DNA of 15,704 bases from Candidatus Rifleibacteriota bacterium (GTDB taxonomy: Bacteria > Vulcanimicrobiota > Xenobia > Xenobiales > Xenobiaceae), in contig CAAGRW010000135.1 in the NCBI GenBank assembly GCA_900772775.1, forward strand, positions 1-15,704. The letters are read 5' to 3'. Shown here piece by piece: positions 1-6,786 of this stretch; position 1 is the stretch's first letter, and every line of letters begins with the position of its first letter. A program made the translations under genes and the position numbers. The notes beneath the pieces are model-generated. The model was not told where the DNA came from and did no database searches. It saw only the letters and a list, made by a program, of their open reading frames with translations.

Positions 1-338
1 TACGTTTAGAAACATTTCCCTTTTGCACCGTGCCAGGATGCGAAAATTTAGTCAGTGAAATCTTTCAACAAACTCAAGCTTATGCGGAAATAAACCAATA
101 CGGCTCAGACTCAGGAGCTTCCAATTGGTCAGAACTGCGGCCGCAAATTAAAGAAAAATTCGCTCCCTGCCTTTCCTGTCGCTTCAATTTAATATGTGAA
201 GGTCCCTGGAATGAATATGCCCAACGCTACGGTGGAGAAGAGTTTCGACCTATTTACGGAGAAAGAATCAACGACGTGCGCCAAGTAGCCGATCAAAGTT
301 TTAGGAACCAATTTGCTTTGGCAAGCCGATTGGTATAA
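1..338 (+). CDS. Radical SAM protein, C-terminal SPASM-type tail (5'-truncated)
   Basis: Only the last 111 codons are in the window. The frame is open from base 3, so the GTG at 30 is not the true start. The visible part has a Cys pair near the edge (PFC, then C five residues on). It then has a C-x2-C-x5-C-x-G-x-W-x2-Y signature (CLSC, LICEG, then NEY), followed by YGGEEFRPI close to the end. This tail is familiar from radical SAM enzymes with a C-terminal SPASM or twitch region, where the cysteines bind auxiliary iron-sulfur clusters. The catalytic CxxxCxxC core would lie upstream and is not seen, so the substrate cannot be named. Such proteins are cytosolic and often modify peptides or proteins. 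The gene ends with TAA at 336-338. No clear terminator follows, and the next gene has its own promoter-like sequence. Confidence 0.75.
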   Translation, partial: RLETFPFCTVPGCENLVSEIFQQTQAYAEINQYGSDSGASNWSELRPQIKEKFAPCLSCRFNLICEGPWNEYAQRYGGEEFRPIYGERINDVRQVADQSFRNQFALASRLV

Positions 339-418
339 AGCTCAATTACAGTGCACTAAGCAAGTAATTATTCGGCCCTTAATGTTAATTGAAATTTAAC
401 CTATAGGCACGTTTATGC

Positions 419-451
419 TTGACAAAATAGAGTAAAATAGCTACATACAAT
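419..451 (+). promoter_or_regulatory. Putative sigma70-type promoter for the C39-like gene
   Basis: A perfect -35 box TTGACA lies at 419-424. Seventeen bases later TACATA (442-447) could serve as a -10, with TACAAT at 446-451 as a better-matching but more distant alternative (21-base spacer). The region is AT-rich and lies about 50-75 bases before the start codon. A short dyad GTTAA/TTAAC (384-388 and 396-400) sits just upstream and might bind a regulator, but that is weak. The -35 is convincing; the -10 is not. Confidence 0.5.
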
Positions 452-485
452 GGCAGATTTTTCACAAAATTGGCTATTTTCAATC

Positions 486-492
486 AGGAGGG
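486..492 (+). promoter_or_regulatory. Shine-Dalgarno AGGAGGG that decides the start of the C39-like gene
   Basis: AGGAGGG is a near-perfect ribosome binding site. It ends directly against a TTG at 493, which is too close to be used, and lies six bases before the ATG at 499, which is ideal. The start is therefore set at 499. Confidence 0.85.
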
Positions 493-498
493 TTGTTT

Positions 499-1251
499 AT
501 GCTCAATAACATTCAGCAAGCAATGAATCGTATAGAGCAAATTGAAAAGCGTCTGGACAAAGAGCCTGAAGTCAATTCGCTCGCTTTTTCTCAGATGTTT
601 GAGCAAGTGAATAAGGCTCCTATGCCCCAGGCTCTCGCTCAGCCTCAAGCTCCTATCAATTTAAATGATATTCAGGGTGTAAATCCTCAGTTGTGGAGCT
701 TAATGAATAGTCAGAATACCGGCGTTATCGATCCTTCAAACTTTGGCAGTGCCAAAGCAGGTGAGATGGGAGTTAAGCCCCTGGCACAAAATACTTCGGT
801 TTCTTGCGGTCAGACCAGCGTGGCTATGGCTGTCAATGCCCTTACTGGTCAGAACTTAACCGATTATGATATCAATAACAAATACGGTTTTGAACTTCTC
901 AACGCCTTAAATTCTGAATGTGGCAAAGCTGGCTACAGTTGGAAAGACGGTGGAGATCTCAATGCCGGTTCTTGGGAACTGATCGACCACAAAGTCAACC
1001 AGGAAAAGACTCCTGTAATTGTCGCTTTGAATGGCCCGGAGTTCTCCCCTTCCGGTCGCGGTCATATCGTAACTATCGTTAAAACTGAAGGTGACACTGT
1101 GACTATCGCCGATCCGGCTACCGGCGAATTGCGCACTACCACCAAGCAAGCCATGAACACAGCTCCTCAGCATCCCGATGGCAACTTCGTCTTCTATGCC
1201 AATAGAATCGAAGCTCCTCAGAGCGATGTTTACATGGCTTCCGCTCAGTAA
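499..1251 (+). CDS. C39-like papain-fold peptidase-family protein
   Basis: This 250-residue protein has a C39-like cysteine-peptidase core in its second half. The likely nucleophile is Cys103 in SVSCGQTS, followed by the helix AMAVNALTG. The likely catalytic His189 is in GRGHIVTIV, and Asp205 in IADPATG is the third residue. This order and spacing fit the Peptidase_C39_2/C39-like fold, which also includes inactive or non-peptidase members. The first 40 residues are helical and charged (IQQAMNRIEQIEKRL, then a short F-x2-MF segment). A Gln/Pro-rich linker to about residue 60 follows. There is no signal peptide or membrane segment. It appears to have its own promoter and ends at a strong hairpin, so it is probably monocistronic. 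Substrate and location are unknown. The fold assignment is fairly firm; actual peptidase activity is inferred. Confidence 0.75.
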   Translation: MLNNIQQAMNRIEQIEKRLDKEPEVNSLAFSQMFEQVNKAPMPQALAQPQAPINLNDIQGVNPQLWSLMNSQNTGVIDPSNFGSAKAGEMGVKPLAQNTSVSCGQTSVAMAVNALTGQNLTDYDINNKYGFELLNALNSECGKAGYSWKDGGDLNAGSWELIDHKVNQEKTPVIVALNGPEFSPSGRGHIVTIVKTEGDTVTIADPATGELRTTTKQAMNTAPQHPDGNFVFYANRIEAPQSDVYMASAQ

Positions 1252-1272
1252 CTAAAATATATTATCAGCATA

Positions 1273-1318
1273 TAATAAAAATCCCCACAGATTGATAAGT
1301 CTGTGGGGATTTTTATTA
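1273..1318. terminator. Bidirectional intrinsic terminator between convergent genes
   Basis: A perfect 19-bp stem pairs 1273-1291 with 1300-1318 around an 8-base loop (1292-1299). The GC core is CCCCACAGA/TCTGTGGGG, flanked by AAAA on the left arm and TTTT on the right arm. The U-tract therefore follows the stem on either strand. It lies 21 bases after the C39-like stop and 10 bases after the minus-strand ligase stop at 1329, so it can end both transcripts. Confidence 0.92.
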
Positions 1319-1328
1319 CAGAGTAGTT

Positions 1329-3794
1329 TTACTTCTTGGGCGCCGGAGTTTCTATTAGTTGCATAAGAGCTTCAACTTCTTTGTCTTCCGGTTTGAAAGT
1401 TTTGACTACTGACAAAAAGCACTTGGCCTTACTTAAAGCTGCTCTGGCTTCTTGCTTCCTGCCGCTAGCATTCAGGTGCCTTCCTTGCTCTAGCAAATAG
1501 ACAGCTGCCTCTTGCAAACTATTGGGCAAAGATTGCTCCAATCTACAGGCTTTTTGCAAATATTGCTCCGCATTTTTCTCGTTATTTTCAAACAACGCTA
1601 ACTCAAAGCGTTGCAAACAACAAGATATTAGCTGATTTTTTATATCTTTATAGCGGAAATCGAACAAATCGTCGCTAGTCAAAAGCTCTTCGTTAAAAGT
1701 CGAAAAGGCATTTTCCAAAACATTTTTCGCTTCTTTTATTCTGCCCTGACGCGTATAGACATGCGCTAAATTAGCATAAGAATCAGGCGAATTTTTGTTG
1801 TCTAGCTCTAAAGAACGTTTATAGCTAAGCTCAGCTTTGGGCAAATCGTTACATATTTCAAAAGCTTGCCCCAAAATACTTTGCACTGAAGCTCTGTGAG
1901 GATCGACACTTGCCGCCTGAACAGCGCAAAAACGAATGCTCTGTGCTAAAGATTTAGCTCTCTCTTCGCTATCACACTGATTTAGGGTCAGCACAGCCAT
2001 CTGTCTCCAATATTCACCGATCTTGGGATCGTACTCCGAAGCCCAACTGTAACACTGTCTGGCCTTCTCCACCTCTCCCATATCGAGATATATTTTACCT
2101 ATTGTGCTGTAATATTGTCCTCCCCAAGCTTGTCCAGCCAAGCAAAATGCCATTACCAAAACTATTACCGGCACACAGTTGCTACCGATAAAATACCGTT
2201 TGCCTATGCTCCAACCATCAGCGCAACTATTTTCTGCCAACTCAGCTTTGCTTGGTATTCCCCAAGCTATACCAAGTAAAGTTACACCCCATAAAGGCAA
2301 TACAAAAACATGGTTATCTATATCTACTTGGGAATGCAAGAGTAGAACCAAGGCACCTAAAGCGCAAGATAAACGGAATATCCGCAATCGGGGAGTATCT
2401 TCCGGCAACTTCTTAAAAATATCCCAGAAGATAAAAAATGCTAATAAATAAAATATCACAAAGGACAAAACTCCACCTTCAGCAAGCAAATCACAACTCA
2501 GCGAATGAGAGCGCTTGGAGAACCAGCGAAAATCTGTCTGGAAAGCAGGATAGAAACGTTCAAAATTGCCAGATCCAATTCCCAAAATAGGATGAGCCAA
2601 AGCAATTTTTAAAGATGCTTTGTAAAACTGATACCGTGAGGCCAGTGAAGAATCGCGGCTGCTACCTAGTTCTTGTAGATGTTGTGCTCCTTTATCCGCC
2701 ATAGTATCAACTTGTACAAAGGAAACTATGCCACAAATAAGTGCCAAGCAAACTCCACAAACCGCAGCTAGAGTGCGTCCGCCGCTTCTCCCCCTAAATA
2801 GTTTGCTACAGGTCAAAACAAAAGCGGCGACAATACAAGCAAGTGCTAAAGAGAATAAACGCGTCCAAAGAAAGACTGATGCTAGTAAAAGTATGGCAAT
2901 AGATCCGCCAAACAATATAACAGAACGTTGGCTTATTTTCTTATCGTACAAATAAGCAAAAAGAACAGCCCAAGCTACCAGCACCAAACAAAGCAATACC
3001 AAGCAGGAGCGGCTATAAGTGAGAATAATGAGCGAAATAGTAGAAATTGTAAAAAGAGATTGAGCACAAACTTTAGCTAGAGCACAATTTCCTTTTGTGC
3101 TCTCTAGTTCGCGACAAGCTTCTGCCAAGCGCAGCAACCCGCAAGGAGCAATCATAAGCAGGAAAGCAGCAAAAATATTTTTATTGTAAAAACTACCGGA
3201 GATACCGTCAGATACCGGGTTGCAAAAATAAAGCCCCCAAGCGCCTACCATGACGCAAAAAACGATTATTTGCAAAAAATTAAGTGCAAAACCAGCCGTT
3301 CTCTCGGCCCCTCTCGCCACACACTCTGCTTTCGCGCCGGATTCTTGTAAGGAAAATTCTTTAATTAGAGAAGAAACTAAAAAAAACAGAGCTGCTACAG
3401 AAGCATAAGAACAAACATCAAGCAAGCTTTCATAAGAGCAAACACTAAAATATGCTGATAAACTCGCCCAAATCAGTGAAGCTGACACACCCCCCACTAC
3501 AATGGGCCCATATTTTGAGTGCAAACGAGCCACAGATAGCCACAATAAAGAAGCAATAAAAATGAGCATGGTAAGCGCACCGCGCCCCATACTCATCATA
3601 GCTCCAGAATCTGAATCTAGGAAAACATGGCCCCAAAAATTAACTAGACTTATTTCTGAAACTGGAGGTGAGCTGAGCGCACCGTTGCTATAAACCTGGG
3701 CCAGAGATGTTATGGCAGGAAAAGCCAAAATGCCCAAGGCCACTGCCAAAGCACCGTAAGTGCTTATATTAAAAACAATGCGCTCTGCTTTCAA
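1329..3794 (-). CDS. O-antigen ligase/polymerase-type membrane protein with C-terminal TPR domain
   Basis: This 821-residue protein is a multi-pass membrane protein to about residue 555. Many hydrophobic helices start at residues 6-34. It carries the Wzy_C/O-antigen ligase pattern: SGSFYNKNIFAAFLL (199-213), then a periplasmic loop with SRYQFYKASL (386-395), HPILGIGSGNF (401-411) and the His of RSHSLSCDLLAEGG (428-441). Arg and His residues in this loop are the usual functional residues of WaaL/Wzy-type enzymes. These enzymes transfer or polymerise lipid-linked glycan at the periplasmic face. From about residue 560 to 815 it holds several TPRs, for example IGKIYLDMGEVEKARQCY and SYANLAHVYTRQGRIKEA. 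The start is a TTG directly after the TAA of the upstream gene, with no Shine-Dalgarno, which suggests termination-reinitiation. It is the last gene of the operon. Which glycan it handles, and whether it ligates or polymerises, cannot be told. Confidence 0.85.
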   Translation of the reverse strand: MKAERIVFNISTYGALAVALGILAFPAITSLAQVYSNGALSSPPVSEISLVNFWGHVFLDSDSGAMMSMGRGALTMLIFIASLLWLSVARLHSKYGPIVVGGVSASLIWASLSAYFSVCSYESLLDVCSYASVAALFFLVSSLIKEFSLQESGAKAECVARGAERTAGFALNFLQIIVFCVMVGAWGLYFCNPVSDGISGSFYNKNIFAAFLLMIAPCGLLRLAEACRELESTKGNCALAKVCAQSLFTISTISLIILTYSRSCLVLLCLVLVAWAVLFAYLYDKKISQRSVILFGGSIAILLLASVFLWTRLFSLALACIVAAFVLTCSKLFRGRSGGRTLAAVCGVCLALICGIVSFVQVDTMADKGAQHLQELGSSRDSSLASRYQFYKASLKIALAHPILGIGSGNFERFYPAFQTDFRWFSKRSHSLSCDLLAEGGVLSFVIFYLLAFFIFWDIFKKLPEDTPRLRIFRLSCALGALVLLLHSQVDIDNHVFVLPLWGVTLLGIAWGIPSKAELAENSCADGWSIGKRYFIGSNCVPVIVLVMAFCLAGQAWGGQYYSTIGKIYLDMGEVEKARQCYSWASEYDPKIGEYWRQMAVLTLNQCDSEERAKSLAQSIRFCAVQAASVDPHRASVQSILGQAFEICNDLPKAELSYKRSLELDNKNSPDSYANLAHVYTRQGRIKEAKNVLENAFSTFNEELLTSDDLFDFRYKDIKNQLISCCLQRFELALFENNEKNAEQYLQKACRLEQSLPNSLQEAAVYLLEQGRHLNASGRKQEARAALSKAKCFLSVVKTFKPEDKEVEALMQLIETPAPKK

Positions 3795-5333
3795 TTAACA
3801 AAAACCAACCAGTTCCGTCCGGCATCGCTCCACACGCTGGCGCAGTACACCAAGAGTTATAGAACGACCGTCAACCAATATATAGTAAGAATCGTTAACT
3901 TGCTGCATGATAATAGAGCAAGCTTTGCTTTCGCTGACCAAAACGGACAAACGACTCTTTCCCTCAAAGCTCATAACTTTCAAACAATCGGCAGCTTTTA
4001 CAGCTAAAGCTTCAGCACCTTCAAATTCACCCTCAGTGGCAACTAAACGACCATGTGCAGTGAAGATGATAGCTCTGACGCTGCCTTTAATACGGCACAT
4101 ATTGGCCAAAGGCTCAGCGAACATGGCCTCTCTAGCCAGATCTTCTTCGCTAGGTATATCATTTTCTGCTTCAGCTTGAGCCGCTTCAACAGTAGTAATG
4201 GCAGCTTCAACGAGCTCAGGAGCCTCGACAGCTATTTCCGACTCAATCTCAGCCTTACTATCTATATCTTCAGTAGAGCTAGCTTCATTGTCAGCGACAA
4301 CCTCTGTTGCAGCAATTGCCTCTTCAGACTTTTCTGACTCAGCCACTGTAGCGGATGTCTCCGCAGATTCGGCATTTTCGACTTCGGCAGGCGCGGCAGG
4401 TTCAATCTGACTCTCAGTTTCAGCAACTTCTTCATTTTCTGGAAGTTTTGCAACTGATACAGGCTCAGTAGGCTCAGAAGCAGGCGAAGGAAGAGCAACT
4501 TCAGGAGTAACTTTAGGTTCTTCCTTGTGCTCTGGCTCAGTGTTCTCAGAAGCTTGAGTTTGGCTATGACGATTTTCTTTATTGCGCTTGCGTCTGGACT
4601 TTTTGCCTCGTTTAGAGTGAGAATCTTCTACTTCGGGCTCGCTCTCGGTAACGCCCTCAGCTCCTTTAGCGTTAGAATCGGCAGCAACTTTTTCAACTTC
4701 AGGAGCAGAAGGAATTTCTGCAGGTTTCACGTCTGTCGAGTCGGCAGGCAAGAACCCAGGCATGTCTATAGCCAGCGGTTCCCATCCATTCATTATGTCC
4801 AAATATTCGTTAACACGCTCGGTACGCTTTTGAGCTTCTTTCAAACAATAGAGCAAGATAGGCTCGGGGTCATTGGCTCCATTAGTAGCTATAGCTTCAT
4901 ATTCTTGAACTTCGCGACGGTAAAGATCGCGCTCATTACGCGCATTGATAAGTTCATCACTCAAAGCGGCCCTTGAAGGCACAAAAGCCAAACGTGGGGC
5001 TAAATCTGCCGGAGCATTCTCCTTATCATTGAGCAAATGCAACAAAACATGGCCTTCGATGTTGATGGAATCGATCTTGAACAGACGGCGCAACTCGTCG
5101 TACGATTCGCGGTAAAGAGATTGCAAATAAAATATTTTGGCTAAGGCTAAACGAGCCTCAGCAGTCTCTTTTTGTTTAAGTGCTTTCTGGAAAGTGACTA
5201 AGGCCTCAAAACGCAAATCGCGGCGAAGACAATCCAGCGCGTAGGTAAGCATCAAATCGACATTATTGGGATCGCTATCCAGTAAACGGCGATTTCTCTG
5301 AATTTGCCTTTCCAGAGTTGTCATTACTTCCAT
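3795..5333 (-). CDS. TPR - acidic linker - roadblock/LC7-like protein
   Basis: This soluble protein of about 512 residues has three parts. Residues 1-105 are TPR-like (VDLMLTYALDCLRRDLRFEA, then ARLALAKIFYLQSLYRES). Residues about 195-400 form an acidic Glu/Ala/Pro-rich linker, interrupted by a strongly basic patch KRGKKSRRKRNKENR near residue 240. The last 104 residues resemble a roadblock/LC7 fold (GSVRAIIFTAHGRLVATEGE, then SRLSVLVSESKACSII and SYYILVDG). Roadblock domains dimerise and often bind small GTPases. No signal peptide is present. The start is uncertain: GTG at 5351 lacks a ribosome site. ATG at 5333 has a GGA about seven bases upstream and is preferred; ATG at 5324 is also possible. 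The gene abuts the ligase gene with no spacing and in the same frame, separated only by a TAA. The linker differs in character from the folded ends and may be disordered. Confidence 0.75.
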   Translation of the reverse strand: MEVMTTLERQIQRNRRLLDSDPNNVDLMLTYALDCLRRDLRFEALVTFQKALKQKETAEARLALAKIFYLQSLYRESYDELRRLFKIDSINIEGHVLLHLLNDKENAPADLAPRLAFVPSRAALSDELINARNERDLYRREVQEYEAIATNGANDPEPILLYCLKEAQKRTERVNEYLDIMNGWEPLAIDMPGFLPADSTDVKPAEIPSAPEVEKVAADSNAKGAEGVTESEPEVEDSHSKRGKKSRRKRNKENRHSQTQASENTEPEHKEEPKVTPEVALPSPASEPTEPVSVAKLPENEEVAETESQIEPAAPAEVENAESAETSATVAESEKSEEAIAATEVVADNEASSTEDIDSKAEIESEIAVEAPELVEAAITTVEAAQAEAENDIPSEEDLAREAMFAEPLANMCRIKGSVRAIIFTAHGRLVATEGEFEGAEALAVKAADCLKVMSFEGKSRLSVLVSESKACSIIMQQVNDSYYILVDGRSITLGVLRQRVERCRTELVGFC

Positions 5334-5410
5334 TTTAGTTTCCGGCCTCACTATTCATCATTTAGTTGTCACAGACAGAACAAAAACGCTCTTCATCCAG
5401 AGCACAGACC

Positions 5411-5776
5411 TTACATTTCAGTCAAAGCTGTTTCTATATTCTTTTTGCTCTTACGAATTTCTAAACGCACACGCCCCTGATTACTACTATCACTGCCGGT
5501 GTAAACTACCAACATAGCTCCGCCGACTAATTCCTCAATCATAAGCTGCTTGTCGTCTAAAGTCAGATGATGTCTATCCAACTCAGAAGCCCCCAGTTCC
5601 GAAGCCAAAGTATTTATCTTGGGCAAAAACTCTTTAAAGTTCATCGCCAGAGGATCACTCTTTACCGCCTCACTCAGCTCTTCCGCCAAGATCTCGCAGT
5701 CTTTGCTTAAGATACAAGCGCCCAAAACTCCGTCCAAACGCTGAAAACTTTGTAACAGAGACGTCAATTGAGACAT
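5411..5776 (-). CDS. Small roadblock/LC7-domain protein
   Basis: This 121-residue protein is a single roadblock/LC7-like domain. Its N-terminal helix (LTSLLQSFQRL) leads into the typical first strand pair DGVLGACILSKDCEILAEE. Later strands are HHLTLDDKQLMIEEL and AMLVVYTGSDSS, and it closes with a C-terminal helix (RVRLEIRKSKKNIETAL). Proteins of this kind, such as MglB, form dimers and regulate Ras-like GTPases; others are purely structural. It starts at ATG with AAGGAG five bases upstream. The next gene downstream also ends in a roadblock-like domain, so hetero-dimerisation is plausible but inferred. No GTPase gene lies in the window. The family is recognised by pattern only. Confidence 0.75.
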   Translation of the reverse strand: MSQLTSLLQSFQRLDGVLGACILSKDCEILAEELSEAVKSDPLAMNFKEFLPKINTLASELGASELDRHHLTLDDKQLMIEELVGGAMLVVYTGSDSSNQGRVRLEIRKSKKNIETALTEM

Positions 5777-5808
5777 GCTCTCTCCTTCCGAAATTGCTTA
5801 TTTCAAGG

Positions 5809-5857
5809 AATAAATGTGCTTCTCAATTAGTCACAGAGCAAAAGAGAAGCACTTATT
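5809..5857 (-). promoter_or_regulatory. Intergenic hairpin inside the operon
   Basis: An inverted repeat, GTGCTTCTC (5816-5824) and GAGAAGCAC (5844-5852), forms a 9-bp perfect stem. It extends by five A-T pairs (5809-5813 with 5853-5857) if a two-base bulge is allowed. The loop is 19 bases. No U-run follows on the minus strand, so it does not look like a normal terminator. It lies in the 87-base gap before the small roadblock gene and could be an mRNA processing or stability element, or set expression ratios. Confidence 0.45.
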
Positions 5858-5863
5858 GTAACT

Positions 5864-6757
5864 TTACAGAGGACGAATAGAAATATTATCTCCCTCGGCA
5901 AGTCCCATCTTTTTCATCATAGCAGGTGTCAAACCAGCTCTGTCGCCGAACTTGGAACCGGCTTGGCACTTGTATTCATACAAGGAGCCATCCGGAGTTT
6001 CTATCTCTACTGAGAAGGTGGACTTTACATCAGCAATATTCCATTCACGCACAATGTAGTTGTCCACTTTAACAACATCGGCAGCCCTGAGGAAGCCACC
6101 ATCAGACTTGACGATCAAAGTCTTGATCTTCTCAAGTTCTTCTTCCTTGGCACTGCGCTTAATATCGATCTCTTCAACACGCTCGGCATAGACGCTCATA
6201 GTGGCACCGTCACTGTCAAATTCGAAGTTTAAAATACGATCGACAGCTTCGGTTCCGCTGAGAATTTCTCCGTAATTGTAGCAAAAACGATCACGTACAA
6301 CTTCGCCATTGTCGATAGCCAGATAGTACGTACCTTCACGAGTAGACAGCTTCATCAAGCCGCTGTAACCGCCGTCTTGCATCTTCTCTAAGATACGAGG
6401 CATATCGCGTTTTTTCACTTCATAATCTATGTAAAGTGGCTGAAAAGCGAATATACCAGTCAGAACATTTACAATGCGCTTGGAAGTTACGTAACTTGAG
6501 CATTTAATTTCATCAAGCTTGATACGATTCAGCAAACGCTGCTCCAATTGCAAGCTAACTAAACCGGTATCATTGTCGACTTCCAAGACTTGGGCCACTG
6601 TTCCGCCGTCATAAAATATGTAAGCAGATGAATTTTCTAAGTCCAACTTAACATAACCGGTGAAGCCATCATTGGATAAGTTGGTTTGCATCTCACGCAT
6701 ATTGTCATAAGACAACGATACGTCTTCGATTAAAATATTGCCTTTAGGGATATACAA
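5864..6757 (-). CDS. DUF4388-like protein with internal duplication and barrel-like C-terminus
   Basis: This 297-residue soluble protein has two related halves, offset by about 99 residues. One is at 20-60 (NDGFTGYVKLDLENSSAYIF, then YDGGTVAQV) and the other at 119-156 (DGGYSGLMKLSTREGTYYLA, then IDNGEVVRD). The pattern of a Gly-aromatic-x-Gly strand followed by a hairpin with D/N-G-G/E is typical of DUF4388-type domains, found in bacterial regulatory and gliding-related proteins. Residues 247-297 end in GLTPAMMKKMGLAEGDNISI, which resembles the closing segment of double-psi beta-barrel folds. The start is TTG with GGAGG eight bases upstream (6766-6770); the first internal ATG is at residue 20, inside the first repeat. 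It lies 29 bases after the anchored FAPPK protein, in the same operon. The DUF4388 link is by pattern and the function is unknown. Confidence 0.6.
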   Translation of the reverse strand: MYIPKGNILIEDVSLSYDNMREMQTNLSNDGFTGYVKLDLENSSAYIFYDGGTVAQVLEVDNDTGLVSLQLEQRLLNRIKLDEIKCSSYVTSKRIVNVLTGIFAFQPLYIDYEVKKRDMPRILEKMQDGGYSGLMKLSTREGTYYLAIDNGEVVRDRFCYNYGEILSGTEAVDRILNFEFDSDGATMSVYAERVEEIDIKRSAKEEELEKIKTLIVKSDGGFLRAADVVKVDNYIVREWNIADVKSTFSVEIETPDGSLYEYKCQAGSKFGDRAGLTPAMMKKMGLAEGDNISIRPL

Positions 6758-6765
6758 CTGGAGAT

Positions 6766-6770
6766 CCTCC
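6766..6770 (-). promoter_or_regulatory. Shine-Dalgarno supporting a TTG start
   Basis: GGAGG on the minus strand lies eight bases before the TTG whose first base is 6757. No ATG is near, so this site is the reason for accepting a TTG start for the DUF4388-like gene. Confidence 0.75.
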
Positions 6771-6786
6771 GTCGAACTTCACGCTA

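Noticed and set aside
493..498. TTG start two codons before the C39-like ATG
   Set aside because: It touches the Shine-Dalgarno sequence, leaving no spacer; the ATG at 499 has the ideal six bases.
4527..4976. Plus-strand open frame of 149 codons with hydrophobic stretches
   Set aside because: Antisense of the acidic linker of the TPR-roadblock gene; Glu/Ala codons read backwards give Ser/Phe/Leu-rich, falsely membrane-like sequence.
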